Shown here: positions 22,460-31,232 of the stretch, piece after piece
Layout: each line of letters opens with the position of its first letter
Position numbering within the stretch: the stretch's first letter is position 1
Translations under genes and position numbers: made by a program
Notes under the pieces: generated by a model
The model's input: the letters and a program-made list of their open reading frames with translations, nothing else
Database searches by the model: none
What the model was told of the DNA's origin: nothing
Source of the DNA: Aestuariicoccus sp032586235
GTDB lineage: Bacteria; Pseudomonadota; Alphaproteobacteria; Rhodobacterales; Rhodobacteraceae
Direction: 5' to 3'
NCBI RefSeq assembly: GCF_032586235.1
Contig: NZ_JAWHTD010000020.1
Location: 1 to 64,000 of the forward strand
Length of the DNA stretch: 64,000 bases

Positions 22460-23803
22460 TCAGCCCGCCGTCTTCCCGTAGATCCGCGCGATCCGCTCGA
22501 CCGCCTGTTCGGGCGGCATCTCTTCGCTTTCGCCGGTGCGGCGCGAAGTCAGTTCGACCACCCCGTTCTTCAGCCCGCGCGGCCCCACGGTGATCCGCCA
22601 CGGCAGCCCGATCAGATCCATCGTGGCGAACTTGCCCCCGGCGCGTTCGTCGGTGTCGTCGTAAAGCGGCTCCAGCCCCAGCGCCGTCAGGCTGGCATAG
22701 ATCGCCTCGCAAGCGGCATCCGCCTCGGCGTCGCCGCTCTTGAGGTTGACGAGCCCGCAATGGAAGGGCGTCACGCCTTCGGGCCAGATGATGCCCTTGT
22801 CGTCATGGCTGGCCTCGATGATCGCCCCCAAAAGGCGGCTGACCCCGATCCCGTGCGACCCCATATGCACCGGCACGCGGTTGCCGTCGCGGTCGGCGAC
22901 GACGGCGCCCATGGGTTCGGAATACTTGGTCCCGAAGTAGAAGATCTGCCCCACCTCGATCCCGCGCGCGACGCGGCGACGGTCCTCGGGGATCTGGTTG
23001 AAGAGCGCCTCGTCGTGGGTTTCATCGGTGCGCGCATAACGCGAGGTGAATTCCTCGAGCACGGCGCGGCATTGCTCGTGACTGTCATAGTCGATCTGGC
23101 GGTCGCCGAAGCGCAGATCGGTGATCGCGGCATCGTAGAAGACCTCCGATTCGCCGGTCTCGGCCAGCACCAGGAATTCATGCGTGTCGTCGCCGCCGAT
23201 GGGCCCGCTGTCGGCGCGCATCGGGATGGCCTGCAGCCCCATGCGCTCGTAGGTGCGCAGGTAGCTGACCAGATGGCGGTTGTAGGCGTGCAGCGCATCC
23301 TCTTTCGTCAGGTCGAAATTGTAGCCGTCCTTCATCAGGAACTCGCGCCCCCGCATGACGCCGAAGCGCGGCCGGATCTCGTCGCGGAATTTCCACTGGA
23401 TGTGATAAAGCGTCAGCGGCAGGTCCTTGTAGGACCCCACATGGCTGCGGAAGATATCGGTGATCAGCTCTTCGTTGGTGGGACCGTAGAGCATGTCGCG
23501 CCCGTGCCGGTCGCGGACGCGCAAAAGCTCGTCGCCATAAGCGTCATACCGCCCGGATTCGCGCCAAAGGTCCGCCGATTGCAGCGTCGGCATCAAGAGC
23601 GGGATGTGCCCGGCGCGCTCCTGCTCTTCGTGTACGATCCGTTCGATATTGCGCAGCACCCGGTAGCCCAGCGGCAGCCAGGAATAGATCCCGGCGGAGG
23701 CCTGCTTGATCATACCGGCGCGCAGCATGTAGCGGTGGCTGACGATCTGCGCCTCGGCAGGGGTTTCCTTGAGGACAGGCAGGAAATAACGGCTCAGGCG
23801 CAT
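22460..23803 (-). CDS. proS: Prolyl-tRNA synthetase (short, INS-less type)
   Basis: Charges tRNA-Pro; cytosolic class II synthetase, 447 aa. Class II motifs: motif 1 around QASAGIYSWLPLGYRVL, motif 2 FRDEIRPRFGVMRGREFLMKD, motif 3 MGSHGIGVSRLLGA. At 447 aa it lacks the roughly 180-residue INS editing domain of the E. coli enzyme, as is usual in alphaproteobacteria, so Ala-tRNA-Pro clearance would rely on a separate factor. The C-terminal anticodon-binding domain (about 350-447) is present. AAGGA lies 7 nt ahead of the ATG. Confidence 0.97.
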   Translation of the reverse strand: MRLSRYFLPVLKETPAEAQIVSHRYMLRAGMIKQASAGIYSWLPLGYRVLRNIERIVHEEQERAGHIPLLMPTLQSADLWRESGRYDAYGDELLRVRDRHGRDMLYGPTNEELITDIFRSHVGSYKDLPLTLYHIQWKFRDEIRPRFGVMRGREFLMKDGYNFDLTKEDALHAYNRHLVSYLRTYERMGLQAIPMRADSGPIGGDDTHEFLVLAETGESEVFYDAAITDLRFGDRQIDYDSHEQCRAVLEEFTSRYARTDETHDEALFNQIPEDRRRVARGIEVGQIFYFGTKYSEPMGAVVADRDGNRVPVHMGSHGIGVSRLLGAIIEASHDDKGIIWPEGVTPFHCGLVNLKSGDAEADAACEAIYASLTALGLEPLYDDTDERAGGKFATMDLIGLPWRITVGPRGLKNGVVELTSRRTGESEEMPPEQAVERIARIYGKTAG

Positions 23804-23878
23804 GGGGCATCCTTGGTCTTTGGGCGGTTTGGGGTTGTTTGGGCCATGGCGCGCGGCTTGGCAAGGGAGGACTGGCGC

Positions 23879-24730
23879 TCAGGCCTCGCGGGCCAGCGAC
23901 AGCGCTCCATCGAGCGCGCTGCCGCGCGGCTTTATGCAGGCGGCGCCAAGCTCGGCCGGCAGGAAATCTCGGTAGGCCGGGCCCACCCCGCCGGTGAGGC
24001 AGAGAGGCTCGCCCGCGGCATGGCCCAGCGCGCGCAGCGTGCGGGCGATATACGCCGCCCCTTCGCGCATCAGCCGCACGGCCACGGCGTCGCCCGTGTC
24101 GGCCGCGGCTATGACGTCCGGCGCATGGGCGGCAAAATCCGCCGGCGTGGCGCGGGCGGCGAAGGCGACGATGCCCGCCGGCCCGTGCAGCGCCTGATCC
24201 AACCGAGTCGTCAGATCGGAGGCCAAAGAGAGCCCGTCGCGCGCCTCCAAGGTCAGTGACAAGGCGCGCAGACCCAGCCACCCGCCCGACGCCTCATCCG
24301 ACAGAACCAACCCCCAACCACCGGCAAAGCGCACCCGACCGGCGCGCTGCACCCCGATGATCGTGCCGGTGCCCAGAGCGACAAGCGCGCCATCGTCTTT
24401 GCCCAGGGCGCCGCGCAGCTGCGTGGTGCGGTCGTCGGTCACCCGTGCACGCGGCAATCCAAGACCCTGCGCCACGGCCAGAGCCTGGTCCGCACGCAAG
24501 ACACCCGCGATGCCGAGATGCGCGGGGCATTCGGCCAGATCGGACCCGCCAACGCCCGCCTCTGCCGCGGCGGCGGTCACCGCCGCGCGCAGATTTTCGA
24601 GCGCCCCGGCCATATCGGTAGACACGTTGGCCGGCCCCGCCGACCCGCGCCCCAGGACGCGGCCCCCGGCGTCTGCAATGGCCGCCCGGCATCCCGACCC
24701 GCCGCCGTCGACACCCAGAAAAACCGCCAT
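23879..24730 (-). CDS. BadF/BadG/BcrA/BcrD-type ATPase, probable amino-sugar kinase
   Basis: 283 aa member of the ASKHA ATPase fold. Phosphate 1 motif FLGVDGGGSGCRAAIAD at the N-terminus, connect region GVGGSD...HLGIAGV, phosphate 2 region VALGTGTIIGVQ, and adenosine motif CLTGGVGPAYRDFL. Stand-alone members of this family with this length are usually N-acetylglucosamine or glucosamine kinases rather than activators of radical dehydratases; no Fe-S cysteine pair is seen, which supports the kinase reading. Substrate is inferred. Two consecutive ATGs are at 24733 and 24730; the second is used here. Confidence 0.8.
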   Translation of the reverse strand: MAVFLGVDGGGSGCRAAIADAGGRVLGRGSAGPANVSTDMAGALENLRAAVTAAAAEAGVGGSDLAECPAHLGIAGVLRADQALAVAQGLGLPRARVTDDRTTQLRGALGKDDGALVALGTGTIIGVQRAGRVRFAGGWGLVLSDEASGGWLGLRALSLTLEARDGLSLASDLTTRLDQALHGPAGIVAFAARATPADFAAHAPDVIAAADTGDAVAVRLMREGAAYIARTLRALGHAAGEPLCLTGGVGPAYRDFLPAELGAACIKPRGSALDGALSLAREA

Positions 24731-24757
24731 CATCCGCCAAACGGCCCGCAGTGGGGC

Positions 24758-24802
24758 CGTTTTCTTGGGAAGAAAACGGATCGGAATTTTACAAAAATTC
24801 CG
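24758..24802. repeat. 45-bp double-hairpin intergenic repeat, copy 2
   Basis: CGTTTTCTT / AAGAAAACG (24758-24766 / 24770-24778) and CGGAATTTT / AAAATTCCG (24782-24790 / 24794-24802), loops GGG and ACA, spacer GAT. Length and geometry are identical to copy 1 at 13849-13893; in the second hairpin three stem positions differ with complementary changes in the other arm. It lies 12 nt after the end of the saccharopine-dehydrogenase-like gene on the minus strand. Confidence 0.75.
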
Positions 24803-24814
24803 ACACGCCGCGCG

Positions 24815-26050
24815 TCACGCATTCCACGGCCTGTCGCCCTCTGCATCGCGAACCCGCGTCGGCAGGCCCATGCGGTCGAGAAGGCTGAAGAACGGCTTGG
24901 GGTCCAGTTCCTCGACGTTCTTCATCGTGCCCGCATCCCAATCGCCGTTCGCGATCAGCATCGCCGCGGCCACCGGCGGCACACCGGCGGTGTAGGAAAT
25001 GCCCTGGCTGCCCACCTCTTCATAGGCCTTCTTGTGGTCGGCGACGTTGTAGACGAACATCTCGACCTCTTGCCCGTCCTTGGTGCCCTTCACCAGATCG
25101 CCGATGCAGGTCTTGCCGGTATAATTCGGCGCGAGGCTGGACGGATCCGGCAGGCAGGCCTTGACGACCTTGAGCGGGATCACCTCCTGCCCCTCGGCGG
25201 TGGTGACGGGCTGTTCGGACAAAAGGCCGATGTTCTTGAGCACCGTGAAGACGTTGATGTAATGCGCGCCGAAGCCCATCCAGAAGCGCACGTCGGCCTG
25301 GGGATAGTTCGTCGCCAGCGAGTGCACCTCGTCATGGCCCGATTGATAGGCCATCTGCTTGCCCACCACCGGCAGGTCCCATTCGTGGCCCGAGGCGAAC
25401 ATCGTGGTTTCCTTCCACTGTCCGTCCTCCCAATAATAGACCACTCCGGTGAATTCGCGGAAATTGATCTCGGGGTCGAAGTTCGTTGCGAAATACTTGC
25501 CGTGGCTGCCCGCGTTGATGTCGACGATGTCGATGCTATTCACCTCGTCCATATGATCGACCGCAAAGCGTGCATAGGCATTCACCACCCCCGGATCGAA
25601 GCCCGCGCCCAGGATCGCCGTCACGCCCTTTTCAGCGCAGAGGTCGCGCTTTTTCCATTCGTAATTGGCGTACCACGGCGGGGTTTCGCAGATCTTGTCG
25701 GGCTCTTCGTGGATCGCCGTGTCGATATAGGCGGCCCCCGTTTCGATACAGGCGTCGAGCACGGTCATGTTCACAAACGCCGTGCCCACGTTGATCACGA
25801 TCTGCGCGCCGGTCTCGCGGATCAGCGCGGCCACCGCGGCGCTGTCCATCGCGTCCACAGCATGTGCCTGAAACACGCCGTCCTGCTTCATCGCGCCCTT
25901 TTCGTGCACCGACGCCAGGATCGCCTCGCATTTCGACTTCGTCCGGCTGGCGATGTGCAGATCGCCGAGCACGTCGTTGTTCTGGGCGCATTTATGCGCG
26001 ACCACCTGGGCGACGCCGCCGGCGCCGATGATGAGTACGTTGCGTTTCAA
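24815..26050 (-). CDS. Carboxynorspermidine synthase (saccharopine dehydrogenase-like)
   Basis: 411 aa, NADPH-dependent. N-terminal Rossmann motif VLIIGAGGVAQVVAHK, then the saccharopine-dehydrogenase catalytic fold with GAGFDPGVVNAYARFAVDH and FASGHEWDLPVVGK. In bacteria this family condenses aspartate semialdehyde with a diamine to give carboxynorspermidine or carboxyspermidine; the next gene upstream on the same strand (nspC) decarboxylates that product, which settles the role. I prefer the TTG at 26050 (MKRNVLI), with GGGAGAG 6 nt ahead, over the ATG at 26077, which would put an extra non-family peptide in front. Confidence 0.9.
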   Translation of the reverse strand: MKRNVLIIGAGGVAQVVAHKCAQNNDVLGDLHIASRTKSKCEAILASVHEKGAMKQDGVFQAHAVDAMDSAAVAALIRETGAQIVINVGTAFVNMTVLDACIETGAAYIDTAIHEEPDKICETPPWYANYEWKKRDLCAEKGVTAILGAGFDPGVVNAYARFAVDHMDEVNSIDIVDINAGSHGKYFATNFDPEINFREFTGVVYYWEDGQWKETTMFASGHEWDLPVVGKQMAYQSGHDEVHSLATNYPQADVRFWMGFGAHYINVFTVLKNIGLLSEQPVTTAEGQEVIPLKVVKACLPDPSSLAPNYTGKTCIGDLVKGTKDGQEVEMFVYNVADHKKAYEEVGSQGISYTAGVPPVAAAMLIANGDWDAGTMKNVEELDPKPFFSLLDRMGLPTRVRDAEGDRPWNA

Positions 26051-26097
26051 GTCACTCTCCCTGTTCTGTTGTCCCAACGATAACGGCCTTGAGCCCG

Positions 26098-27189
26098 TTA
26101 CGACAGGGCCGCGACGAAATCGTCATAGACGAAGTCCCGCACCAGCCGTTCGGTTCCATCCAGCTCGCGGATCGCGATGGCGGGCATCTTGACGCCGTTG
26201 AACCAGTTCTTCTTGACCATCGTGTAACCGGCCGCGTCCTCGATGCTCAGCCGGTCGCCCGGGCGCAGCGCCTTCGGAAACCGGAATTCGCCGAAAATAT
26301 CGCCCGCCAGGCAGGATTTTCCGCAGATCATCCACTCCTGATCGCCGCTTTCCTTCATCCGCGCGCTTTCGCGATAGATCAGCAGATCGAGCATATGCGC
26401 CTCGATCGAGCTGTCGACGATGGCCAGGTTCTTGCCGTTGAAGAGCGTGTCCAGCACCGTCACCTCAAGCGTGGTGGACTTGGTGATCGCGGCCTCGCCC
26501 GGTTCCAGATAGACCTGCACGCCGTTCTCGCCGGCAAAGCGTTTCAGCCGCTCGGCCAGCCGGTCCAGCGGATAGCCCTCGCCGGTGAAATGGATGCCGC
26601 CGCCGAGGCTGATCCAGTCCATGCGGCGGATGAGATGACCGAAACGGTCCTCGATCTGGCCCAGCATCGCGTCGAACCGGTCGAAATCGGCGTTTTCGCA
26701 ATTGTTGTGGAACATGAAGCCGCTGATGCGATCCATCACAGGTTCGATGTCCTTCGGGTCATGCTCGCCCAGCCGCGAGAACGGCCGCGACGGATCGGCC
26801 AGGTCGAATTCCGAGGTGCTGACGCCGGGGTTCACCCGCAGCCCGCGGATCCGACCGGCGGTCTCGTCCTCGAAGCGCTGCAGCTGCGCGGCGGTGTTGA
26901 AGATGATCTTGTCCGAGCTCGCCACCACCTCGGCGATCTCGTGCGGCGCCCAGGCGACCGAATAGGCATGGGTTTCGCCGGGAAACTTCTCGCGCCCCAG
27001 CTTGAGCTCGAAAAGCGAGCTCGAGGTGGTGCCGTCCATGTATTCGCTCATCATGTCGAAGACCGACCAGGTGGCGAAACATTTGAGCGCCAGCAGCGCC
27101 TTGGCGCCCGAAGCCTCGCGCAGATGGGCGATCTTTTCGAGGTTCGGCAACAGGCGGGATTTGTCGATTAGGTAATAGGGCGTCTGCAT
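26098..27189 (-). CDS. nspC: Carboxynorspermidine decarboxylase
   Basis: 363 aa PLP enzyme of the alanine racemase-fold group IV decarboxylases. It decarboxylates carboxy(nor)spermidine to (nor)spermidine. The PLP lysine is in KALLALKCFATWSVFD (about residue 34); the glycine-rich phosphate site is WISLGGGIHFTGEGYP; the conserved Cys-Asp pair is in CGKSCLAGDIFGEF. It lies 47 nt upstream of the synthase gene on the same strand, forming a two-gene polyamine operon independent of S-adenosylmethionine decarboxylase. The start at 27189 matches the family N-terminus (QTPYYLIDKSRLLPNL). Confidence 0.94.
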   Translation of the reverse strand: MQTPYYLIDKSRLLPNLEKIAHLREASGAKALLALKCFATWSVFDMMSEYMDGTTSSSLFELKLGREKFPGETHAYSVAWAPHEIAEVVASSDKIIFNTAAQLQRFEDETAGRIRGLRVNPGVSTSEFDLADPSRPFSRLGEHDPKDIEPVMDRISGFMFHNNCENADFDRFDAMLGQIEDRFGHLIRRMDWISLGGGIHFTGEGYPLDRLAERLKRFAGENGVQVYLEPGEAAITKSTTLEVTVLDTLFNGKNLAIVDSSIEAHMLDLLIYRESARMKESGDQEWMICGKSCLAGDIFGEFRFPKALRPGDRLSIEDAAGYTMVKKNWFNGVKMPAIAIRELDGTERLVRDFVYDDFVAALS

Positions 27190-27349
27190 GGAACGGGGCC
27201 TTTCGGTCGCGCGGAAACAAGCGCGGGTGATAGGAAATCATGGCGCAAGGCGCAAGGGGATGCCGCCGCTGGCGCACCGTCGCTGTGCGCGGATCGGCAG
27301 ATGTATGCGGGGGCCGGTCTGCCCATCTCAGGCGCGAAAGGAAAGTGCC

Positions 27350-27916
27350 ATGACCCAGTTTACAGACATCCGAACCACCCCGATGCCCGACGCCATGCGC
27401 GTGCTGCTCGAGGAATATCCCCGCGACAGCTGGGACGCGAACCCGCATTTCAAAGACGCCACCCGGCGCTGGCTGGGGGCGCACCGGATGTTCCGGCAAT
27501 TGGGCGCGTTGGTGCGCGAGGATACCGAAGCCTATCTCGACCGCACCCAGGCGCCCGAGGACTATGCCGCGCGGCTGTCGCATTACGGCAATGCGCTGGT
27601 GGGCAACCTGCACGGCCACCACGCCTGGGAGGATCGCCGCTATTTCCCCGAGCTTTCGGCCGCCGACCCGCGGTTCGACAGGGGGCTCGAGATCCTCGAG
27701 GCAGACCATGCCGAGCTCGACCAAGTGCTCGACCGCTTTACGCGGGCGGCCAACCGGACGATCAAGCTGATACAGCTGGACGAACCGGCGGCCCATGCCG
27801 AGGCCGGTGCGCTGCACGACGAGGCGCAAAGGATCGAGGCCTTTCTCGAGCGTCACCTGGGCGACGAAGAGGACCTCGCGGTGCCGATCATCCTGCACCA
27901 CAGGCTGCGGGGGTAA
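27350..27916 (+). CDS. Hemerythrin-domain protein
   Basis: 188 aa cytosolic four-helix protein with the non-haem diiron ligands of the HHE/hemerythrin family: His in GAHRMF, the pair in LHGHHAWEDRRYFPEL, ADHAELD, and the final ERHLGDEEDL. Members bind oxygen or nitric oxide or protect iron enzymes. The start at 27350 has AAGGA 8 nt upstream; the open frame runs back to 27188 but that part overlaps the nspC promoter region. No FNR-type box was found in front. It is convergent with the lyxose isomerase gene. Confidence 0.88.
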   Translation: MTQFTDIRTTPMPDAMRVLLEEYPRDSWDANPHFKDATRRWLGAHRMFRQLGALVREDTEAYLDRTQAPEDYAARLSHYGNALVGNLHGHHAWEDRRYFPELSAADPRFDRGLEILEADHAELDQVLDRFTRAANRTIKLIQLDEPAAHAEAGALHDEAQRIEAFLERHLGDEEDLAVPIILHHRLRG

Positions 27917-27918
27917 CG

Positions 27919-27950
27919 AAAAAGGCGGCGCGGCATCTGCCCGCGCCGCC
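27919..27950 (-). terminator. Terminator of the lyxose isomerase gene
   Basis: On the minus strand, GGCGGCGCGG (27950-27941) and CCGCGCCGCC (27933-27924) form a perfect 10-bp stem with a 7-nt loop, followed by five T (27923-27919). It also lies just 3' of the convergent hemerythrin gene. Confidence 0.85.
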
Positions 27951-27961
27951 GCCACCGGGCG

Positions 27962-28648
27962 TTATGCCAGCCAGGTGGCGTAGTCGCTGACCAGCAGATG
28001 GTTGGGCGCGACGTCCTCTTCGATCTGCGAAAACCGCCCGATCTTTTCGCGGAAGATATTGTCGGTCTCGTCGTCGTTGACAGTCGAGACCTCGCCGATC
28101 AGCACATCGCCGCCCTCGCCCCAGAAGGCGTGCCAGTCGCCGGGCATCAGGGTCACGCTTTCGCCCGGGGCCAGCCGCAGCTTGTCGCCGGGCGCATAGT
28201 CGCGCCGGATGCCGTCGCACCAGACGGTGCCGCCGCGATCCTCGGCGAAACGGCCCGCGTCGTCCGACCCGTAAAGCTCGATCACCAGAGTGGCGCCGCC
28301 GCGGTTGATGATGTCCTCGGCCTTGATGACGTGCGTGTGCATCGGCGAGAGCTGATCCTGCCGCGAGATCAGCAGCTTTTCAGCGTAGCACATGCCGCCG
28401 CCCCGTTGCAGATCGGCCAGCCTGCCGTTGCGCAGGGTAAAGAGGAAAAGGCCCAGCTCGTCGAACCGGCCCGCGCCGTAATCGGTGATGTCCCAGCCGC
28501 AGCGCGCGTCGATCACGTGGCGGGCATCGGCGCGGCGGGCGCGGAAATCGTCCGGGCTCCAGCGCGCGAAGGGCGGCAGGACAAAGCCGTGCGACCGGAT
28601 CAGGTCATCGGCGGCGGCCATGATATCGTTGATGCGGGATCGTTTCAT
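27962..28648 (-). CDS. D-lyxose isomerase (cupin type)
   Basis: 228 aa. Interconverts D-lyxose and D-xylulose (also D-mannose/D-fructose in relatives). Cupin metal ligands are visible: SPMHTHVIKAEDIINRGGATLVIEL (two His, Glu) and MPGDWHAFWGEGGDVLIGEVS (third His). The start at 28648 (MKRSRIN) has GAGGAGGGGG upstream; the open frame continues to 29065 only as a shadow of the ROK gene. Downstream of the ROK regulator on the same strand and near a sugar ABC transporter and a xylulokinase, it fits a pentose catabolic locus: lyxose in, xylulose out, then phosphorylation. Confidence 0.88.
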   Translation of the reverse strand: MKRSRINDIMAAADDLIRSHGFVLPPFARWSPDDFRARRADARHVIDARCGWDITDYGAGRFDELGLFLFTLRNGRLADLQRGGGMCYAEKLLISRQDQLSPMHTHVIKAEDIINRGGATLVIELYGSDDAGRFAEDRGGTVWCDGIRRDYAPGDKLRLAPGESVTLMPGDWHAFWGEGGDVLIGEVSTVNDDETDNIFREKIGRFSQIEEDVAPNHLLVSDYATWLA

Positions 28649-28734
28649 GCGGCCCCCTCCTCTGTCTGTGCCGGATCGTTCGGGCGCAGTCATAGGGGGC
28701 GCTGCGGATCGGCACAACACCGGGCCCGCGCCGT

Positions 28735-29925
28735 TCAGCTCATCAGCCCGACATGGGTGTTGAGCATATAGCGCGAAAAGATCGGCGTGGCTGCGGCCCC
28801 GAGCTCGCGCGCGGCGGGGCCGACGCTGCCCGCCTCGATGCGCGGCGGAATCAGCCCGCGCGTGTCCAGCCGGGTCATGTTGTCGAAGGTCTGCGCCACC
28901 AGCGCGGCGCGCACGTCTTCGGGGAAGGCGCCGTCGATCAGCACCGCCTCGAAATCCACCACCGCGCAGACCGTCAGCGCCGCCTGCGCCAAATGCCGGG
29001 CCGTGCGCGCGACCCAGTCGTCGACCTGCGGCACAAAGCCCGACCAGTCCAGCGGCTGGTGCCACATGCGGCGCGTGTCGATCCCCTCGGCGGCAAGGCG
29101 TTTTTCCAGCAGCAAAAGCGAGGCCGCGTCGATCAGCTGGCGCGGGCCGTCCTCGGTACTGACCGGCAGCGACCCGAGCGCCCCGGCATTGCCGCGCGTG
29201 CCCTCGAAGACCGAAGCGTTGATGACCACGCCGCCGCCGATGAACGAGCCCACGAAGAAATAAGCGTAATCGCCGAATTCGCGCCCGCGTCCGAAGATAT
29301 GCTCGGACCGGCAGGCGGCGGTGGCGTCGTTCTCGATGAAGACCGGCAGATCGGTGAACCGCGCGATTTCCTCGGCCACGTCGATCGTCTTCCAGGCCAG
29401 CATGTCCGCCGCAGGTGCCGCGATGGCCTCGTGCCAGGCCCAGAGATCGTAGGGCTTGGCCACGCCGATCCCGGCGATCCGCGCGGCGGCGTCATCCAGC
29501 AGACGGTCGAACCTCTCTAGCCCGGTGCGCAGGAAGGTGAGGATATCGGCCGGCACCGGGTAGTCATAGCTGATCCGGTGCGCCTGCCGCAGATCGCCCC
29601 TCAGGTCGGTCAGCACCAGATCGGCATTGCGCCGCCCGATCTTGAGCCCGACGGAAAAGGCGCCCCCGGGGTTCAGAGTGATCGGGATCGACGGCTTGCC
29701 GACCTTGCCGCGCTGCGGATCCCCGCGCATGACGAAACCTTCGGCCTCGAGTCCGCGCAGGATCACCGACACGGTCTGCGGCGACAGCCCCGCATGTTTC
29801 GCAATGTCGCTGGCCGGCAACGTGCCGTGGCGCTGGATCAGCGTCAGGATCAGACGTTCGTTGTGATTGCGCACCCCGTGCGGGTTCGCGCCAGCGTACA
29901 GATTTCGCGCTCCGGCTTGCGCCAT
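28735..29925 (-). CDS. ROK-family transcriptional regulator
   Basis: 396 aa. N-terminal winged helix (about residues 20-70; LPASDIAKHAGLSPQTVSVILRGLEAEGFV with the recognition helix SPQTVSVIL) followed by a ROK sugar-kinase-like domain with FVGSFIGGGVVI and the tail typical of XylR/NagC-type repressors. It should bind a free sugar or sugar phosphate and release DNA. It is divergent from the sugar ABC transporter, and the 165-nt space between holds an AT-rich inverted repeat (29962-29986) that I take as its operator. A GGAGGAT ribosome site sits inside a small palindrome (29931-29946) before the start. Confidence 0.92.
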   Translation of the reverse strand: MAQAGARNLYAGANPHGVRNHNERLILTLIQRHGTLPASDIAKHAGLSPQTVSVILRGLEAEGFVMRGDPQRGKVGKPSIPITLNPGGAFSVGLKIGRRNADLVLTDLRGDLRQAHRISYDYPVPADILTFLRTGLERFDRLLDDAAARIAGIGVAKPYDLWAWHEAIAAPAADMLAWKTIDVAEEIARFTDLPVFIENDATAACRSEHIFGRGREFGDYAYFFVGSFIGGGVVINASVFEGTRGNAGALGSLPVSTEDGPRQLIDAASLLLLEKRLAAEGIDTRRMWHQPLDWSGFVPQVDDWVARTARHLAQAALTVCAVVDFEAVLIDGAFPEDVRAALVAQTFDNMTRLDTRGLIPPRIEAGSVGPAARELGAAATPIFSRYMLNTHVGLMS

Positions 29926-29961
29926 GACCTATCCTCCTACGAGGATTACGCCATGACCGCA

Positions 29962-29986
29962 TTAATAAATCAACTAGACTTATTAA
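29962..29986. promoter_or_regulatory. Probable operator of the ROK regulator
   Basis: TTAATAA (29962-29968) and TTATTAA (29980-29986), perfect 7-bp inverted repeat with an 11-nt spacer, in the only AT-rich stretch between the divergent ROK and sugar-transporter genes. It is about 37 nt ahead of the regulator start and 105 nt ahead of the transporter start. Confidence 0.6.
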
Positions 29987-30090
29987 TTGACGCTCGGAGC
30001 GAATCTTGTTTTGTTAGCGCTAGTCCTACGGTCTTTCGGCCGCCGGGACAAATCGGTTCGGAACGAACCACGCCATATTGGGAGGCTACC

Positions 30091-31110
30091 ATGAAAAAAC
30101 TACTCGCCGGATCGGCGCTTGCTCTTTGCGCCATGACCGGATCGGCCTTTGCCGCCGGCCACAGCGTCAGCGCGTGCCTGATCACCAAGACCGACACCAA
30201 CCCCTTCTTCGTGAAGATGCGCGAAGGTGCGACCGCCAAGGCCGAAGAGCTGGGCATCGAGCTCAAGACCTTTGCCGGCAAGTTCGACGGCGACCATGAG
30301 ACCCAGGTTCAGGCGATCGAAACCTGCATTCTGGACGGCGCCAAGGGCATCCTGCTGACCGCGTCCGACACATCGTCGATCACCTCGTCGGTGCAGCAGG
30401 CGCGGGATGCGGGCCTTCTGGTCATCGCGCTGGACACGCCGCTGAGCCCGGCGGATGCCGCCGACGCCACCTTTGCCACCGACAATTACCTGGCCGGGCT
30501 GCTGATCGGTCAGTGGGCCAAGGCGCAGATGGGCGACGAGGCGGCGAACGCCAAGATCGGCCTGCTCAACATCAACGTGTCGCAGCCCACCGTGGGCGTG
30601 CTGCGCAACCAGGGCTTCCTCGAAGGCTTTGGCGTCGAGCTCGGCGATCCCAACAAGTGGGGTGACGAAACCGATCCGCGCATCGTCGGCCACGACGTGT
30701 CGAACGGCGATGCACAGGGCGGCCGCACCGGCATGGAAAACCTGCTGGCCACCGATCCCGGCATCAACGTGGTCTACACCATCAACGAGCCCGCCGCCGC
30801 AGGCGCCTACGAGGCGCTCAAGGCGCTCGGCCGCGAGGACGAAGTGCTGATCGTGTCGGTCGACGGCGGCTGCCCCGGCGTGCAGAACGTGGCCGATGGC
30901 GTGATCGGCGCGACCTCGCAGCAGTACCCGCTGCTGATGGCGTCGCTGGGCATCGAGGCGATCAAGACCTGGGCCGAGGACGGCAGCAAGCCCGCGCCGA
31001 CCGAAGGCAAGGACTTCTTCGACACCGGCGTCGGCCTTGTGACCGACAAGCCGGTCGACGGGATCGAGTCGATCTCGGTCGAACGGGGCCTGGAGCTCTG
31101 CTGGGGCTGA
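30091..31110 (+). CDS. Sugar ABC transporter, periplasmic binding protein (FrcB-like)
   Basis: 339 aa. A cleavable signal peptide (MKKLLAGSALALCAMTGSAFA, cut before AGHS) and a type I periplasmic-binding fold of the ribose/fructose binder group: ITKTDTNPFFVKMREGA, GILLTASDTSSI, VIALDTPL, VVYTINEPAAAGAYEAL. GGGAGG lies 5 nt upstream. It heads an importer operon (binder, permease, ATPase) divergent from the ROK gene. By context the sugar may be D-lyxose or a related pentose or ketose; the sequence resembles fructose binders, so the ligand is not settled. Confidence 0.9.
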   Translation: MKKLLAGSALALCAMTGSAFAAGHSVSACLITKTDTNPFFVKMREGATAKAEELGIELKTFAGKFDGDHETQVQAIETCILDGAKGILLTASDTSSITSSVQQARDAGLLVIALDTPLSPADAADATFATDNYLAGLLIGQWAKAQMGDEAANAKIGLLNINVSQPTVGVLRNQGFLEGFGVELGDPNKWGDETDPRIVGHDVSNGDAQGGRTGMENLLATDPGINVVYTINEPAAAGAYEALKALGREDEVLIVSVDGGCPGVQNVADGVIGATSQQYPLLMASLGIEAIKTWAEDGSKPAPTEGKDFFDTGVGLVTDKPVDGIESISVERGLELCWG

Positions 31111-31125
31111 TAGAGCCCGGCACCC

Positions 31126-31148
31126 GAGGGGCGGCGCCGCCGCCCCTC
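31126..31148 (+). other. Intercistronic hairpin after binding-protein gene
   Basis: GAGGGGCGGC, loop GCC, GCCGCCCCTC: perfect 10-bp stem 16 nt past the binder stop and 85 nt before the permease. Such hairpins usually protect the 5' mRNA from 3' decay and so raise binder levels over membrane subunits. Confidence 0.75.
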
Positions 31149-31232
31149 ATTTCCTGATGCGCCCCTTGCGCATCGCCCGGCGTCGGACGGGCCGTGAGCC
31201 GCGTCCGACGCGTTATCGAAACGGAGAGGGTC

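Noticed and set aside
23879..24730. Benzoyl-CoA or 2-hydroxyacyl-CoA dehydratase activator
   Set aside because: The fold is shared, but there are no Fe-S cluster cysteines and no dehydratase genes nearby; a sugar kinase fits better.
28649..29065. Upstream extension of the lyxose isomerase frame
   Set aside because: Shadow of the ROK gene; the internal start has a strong ribosome site and matches the family.
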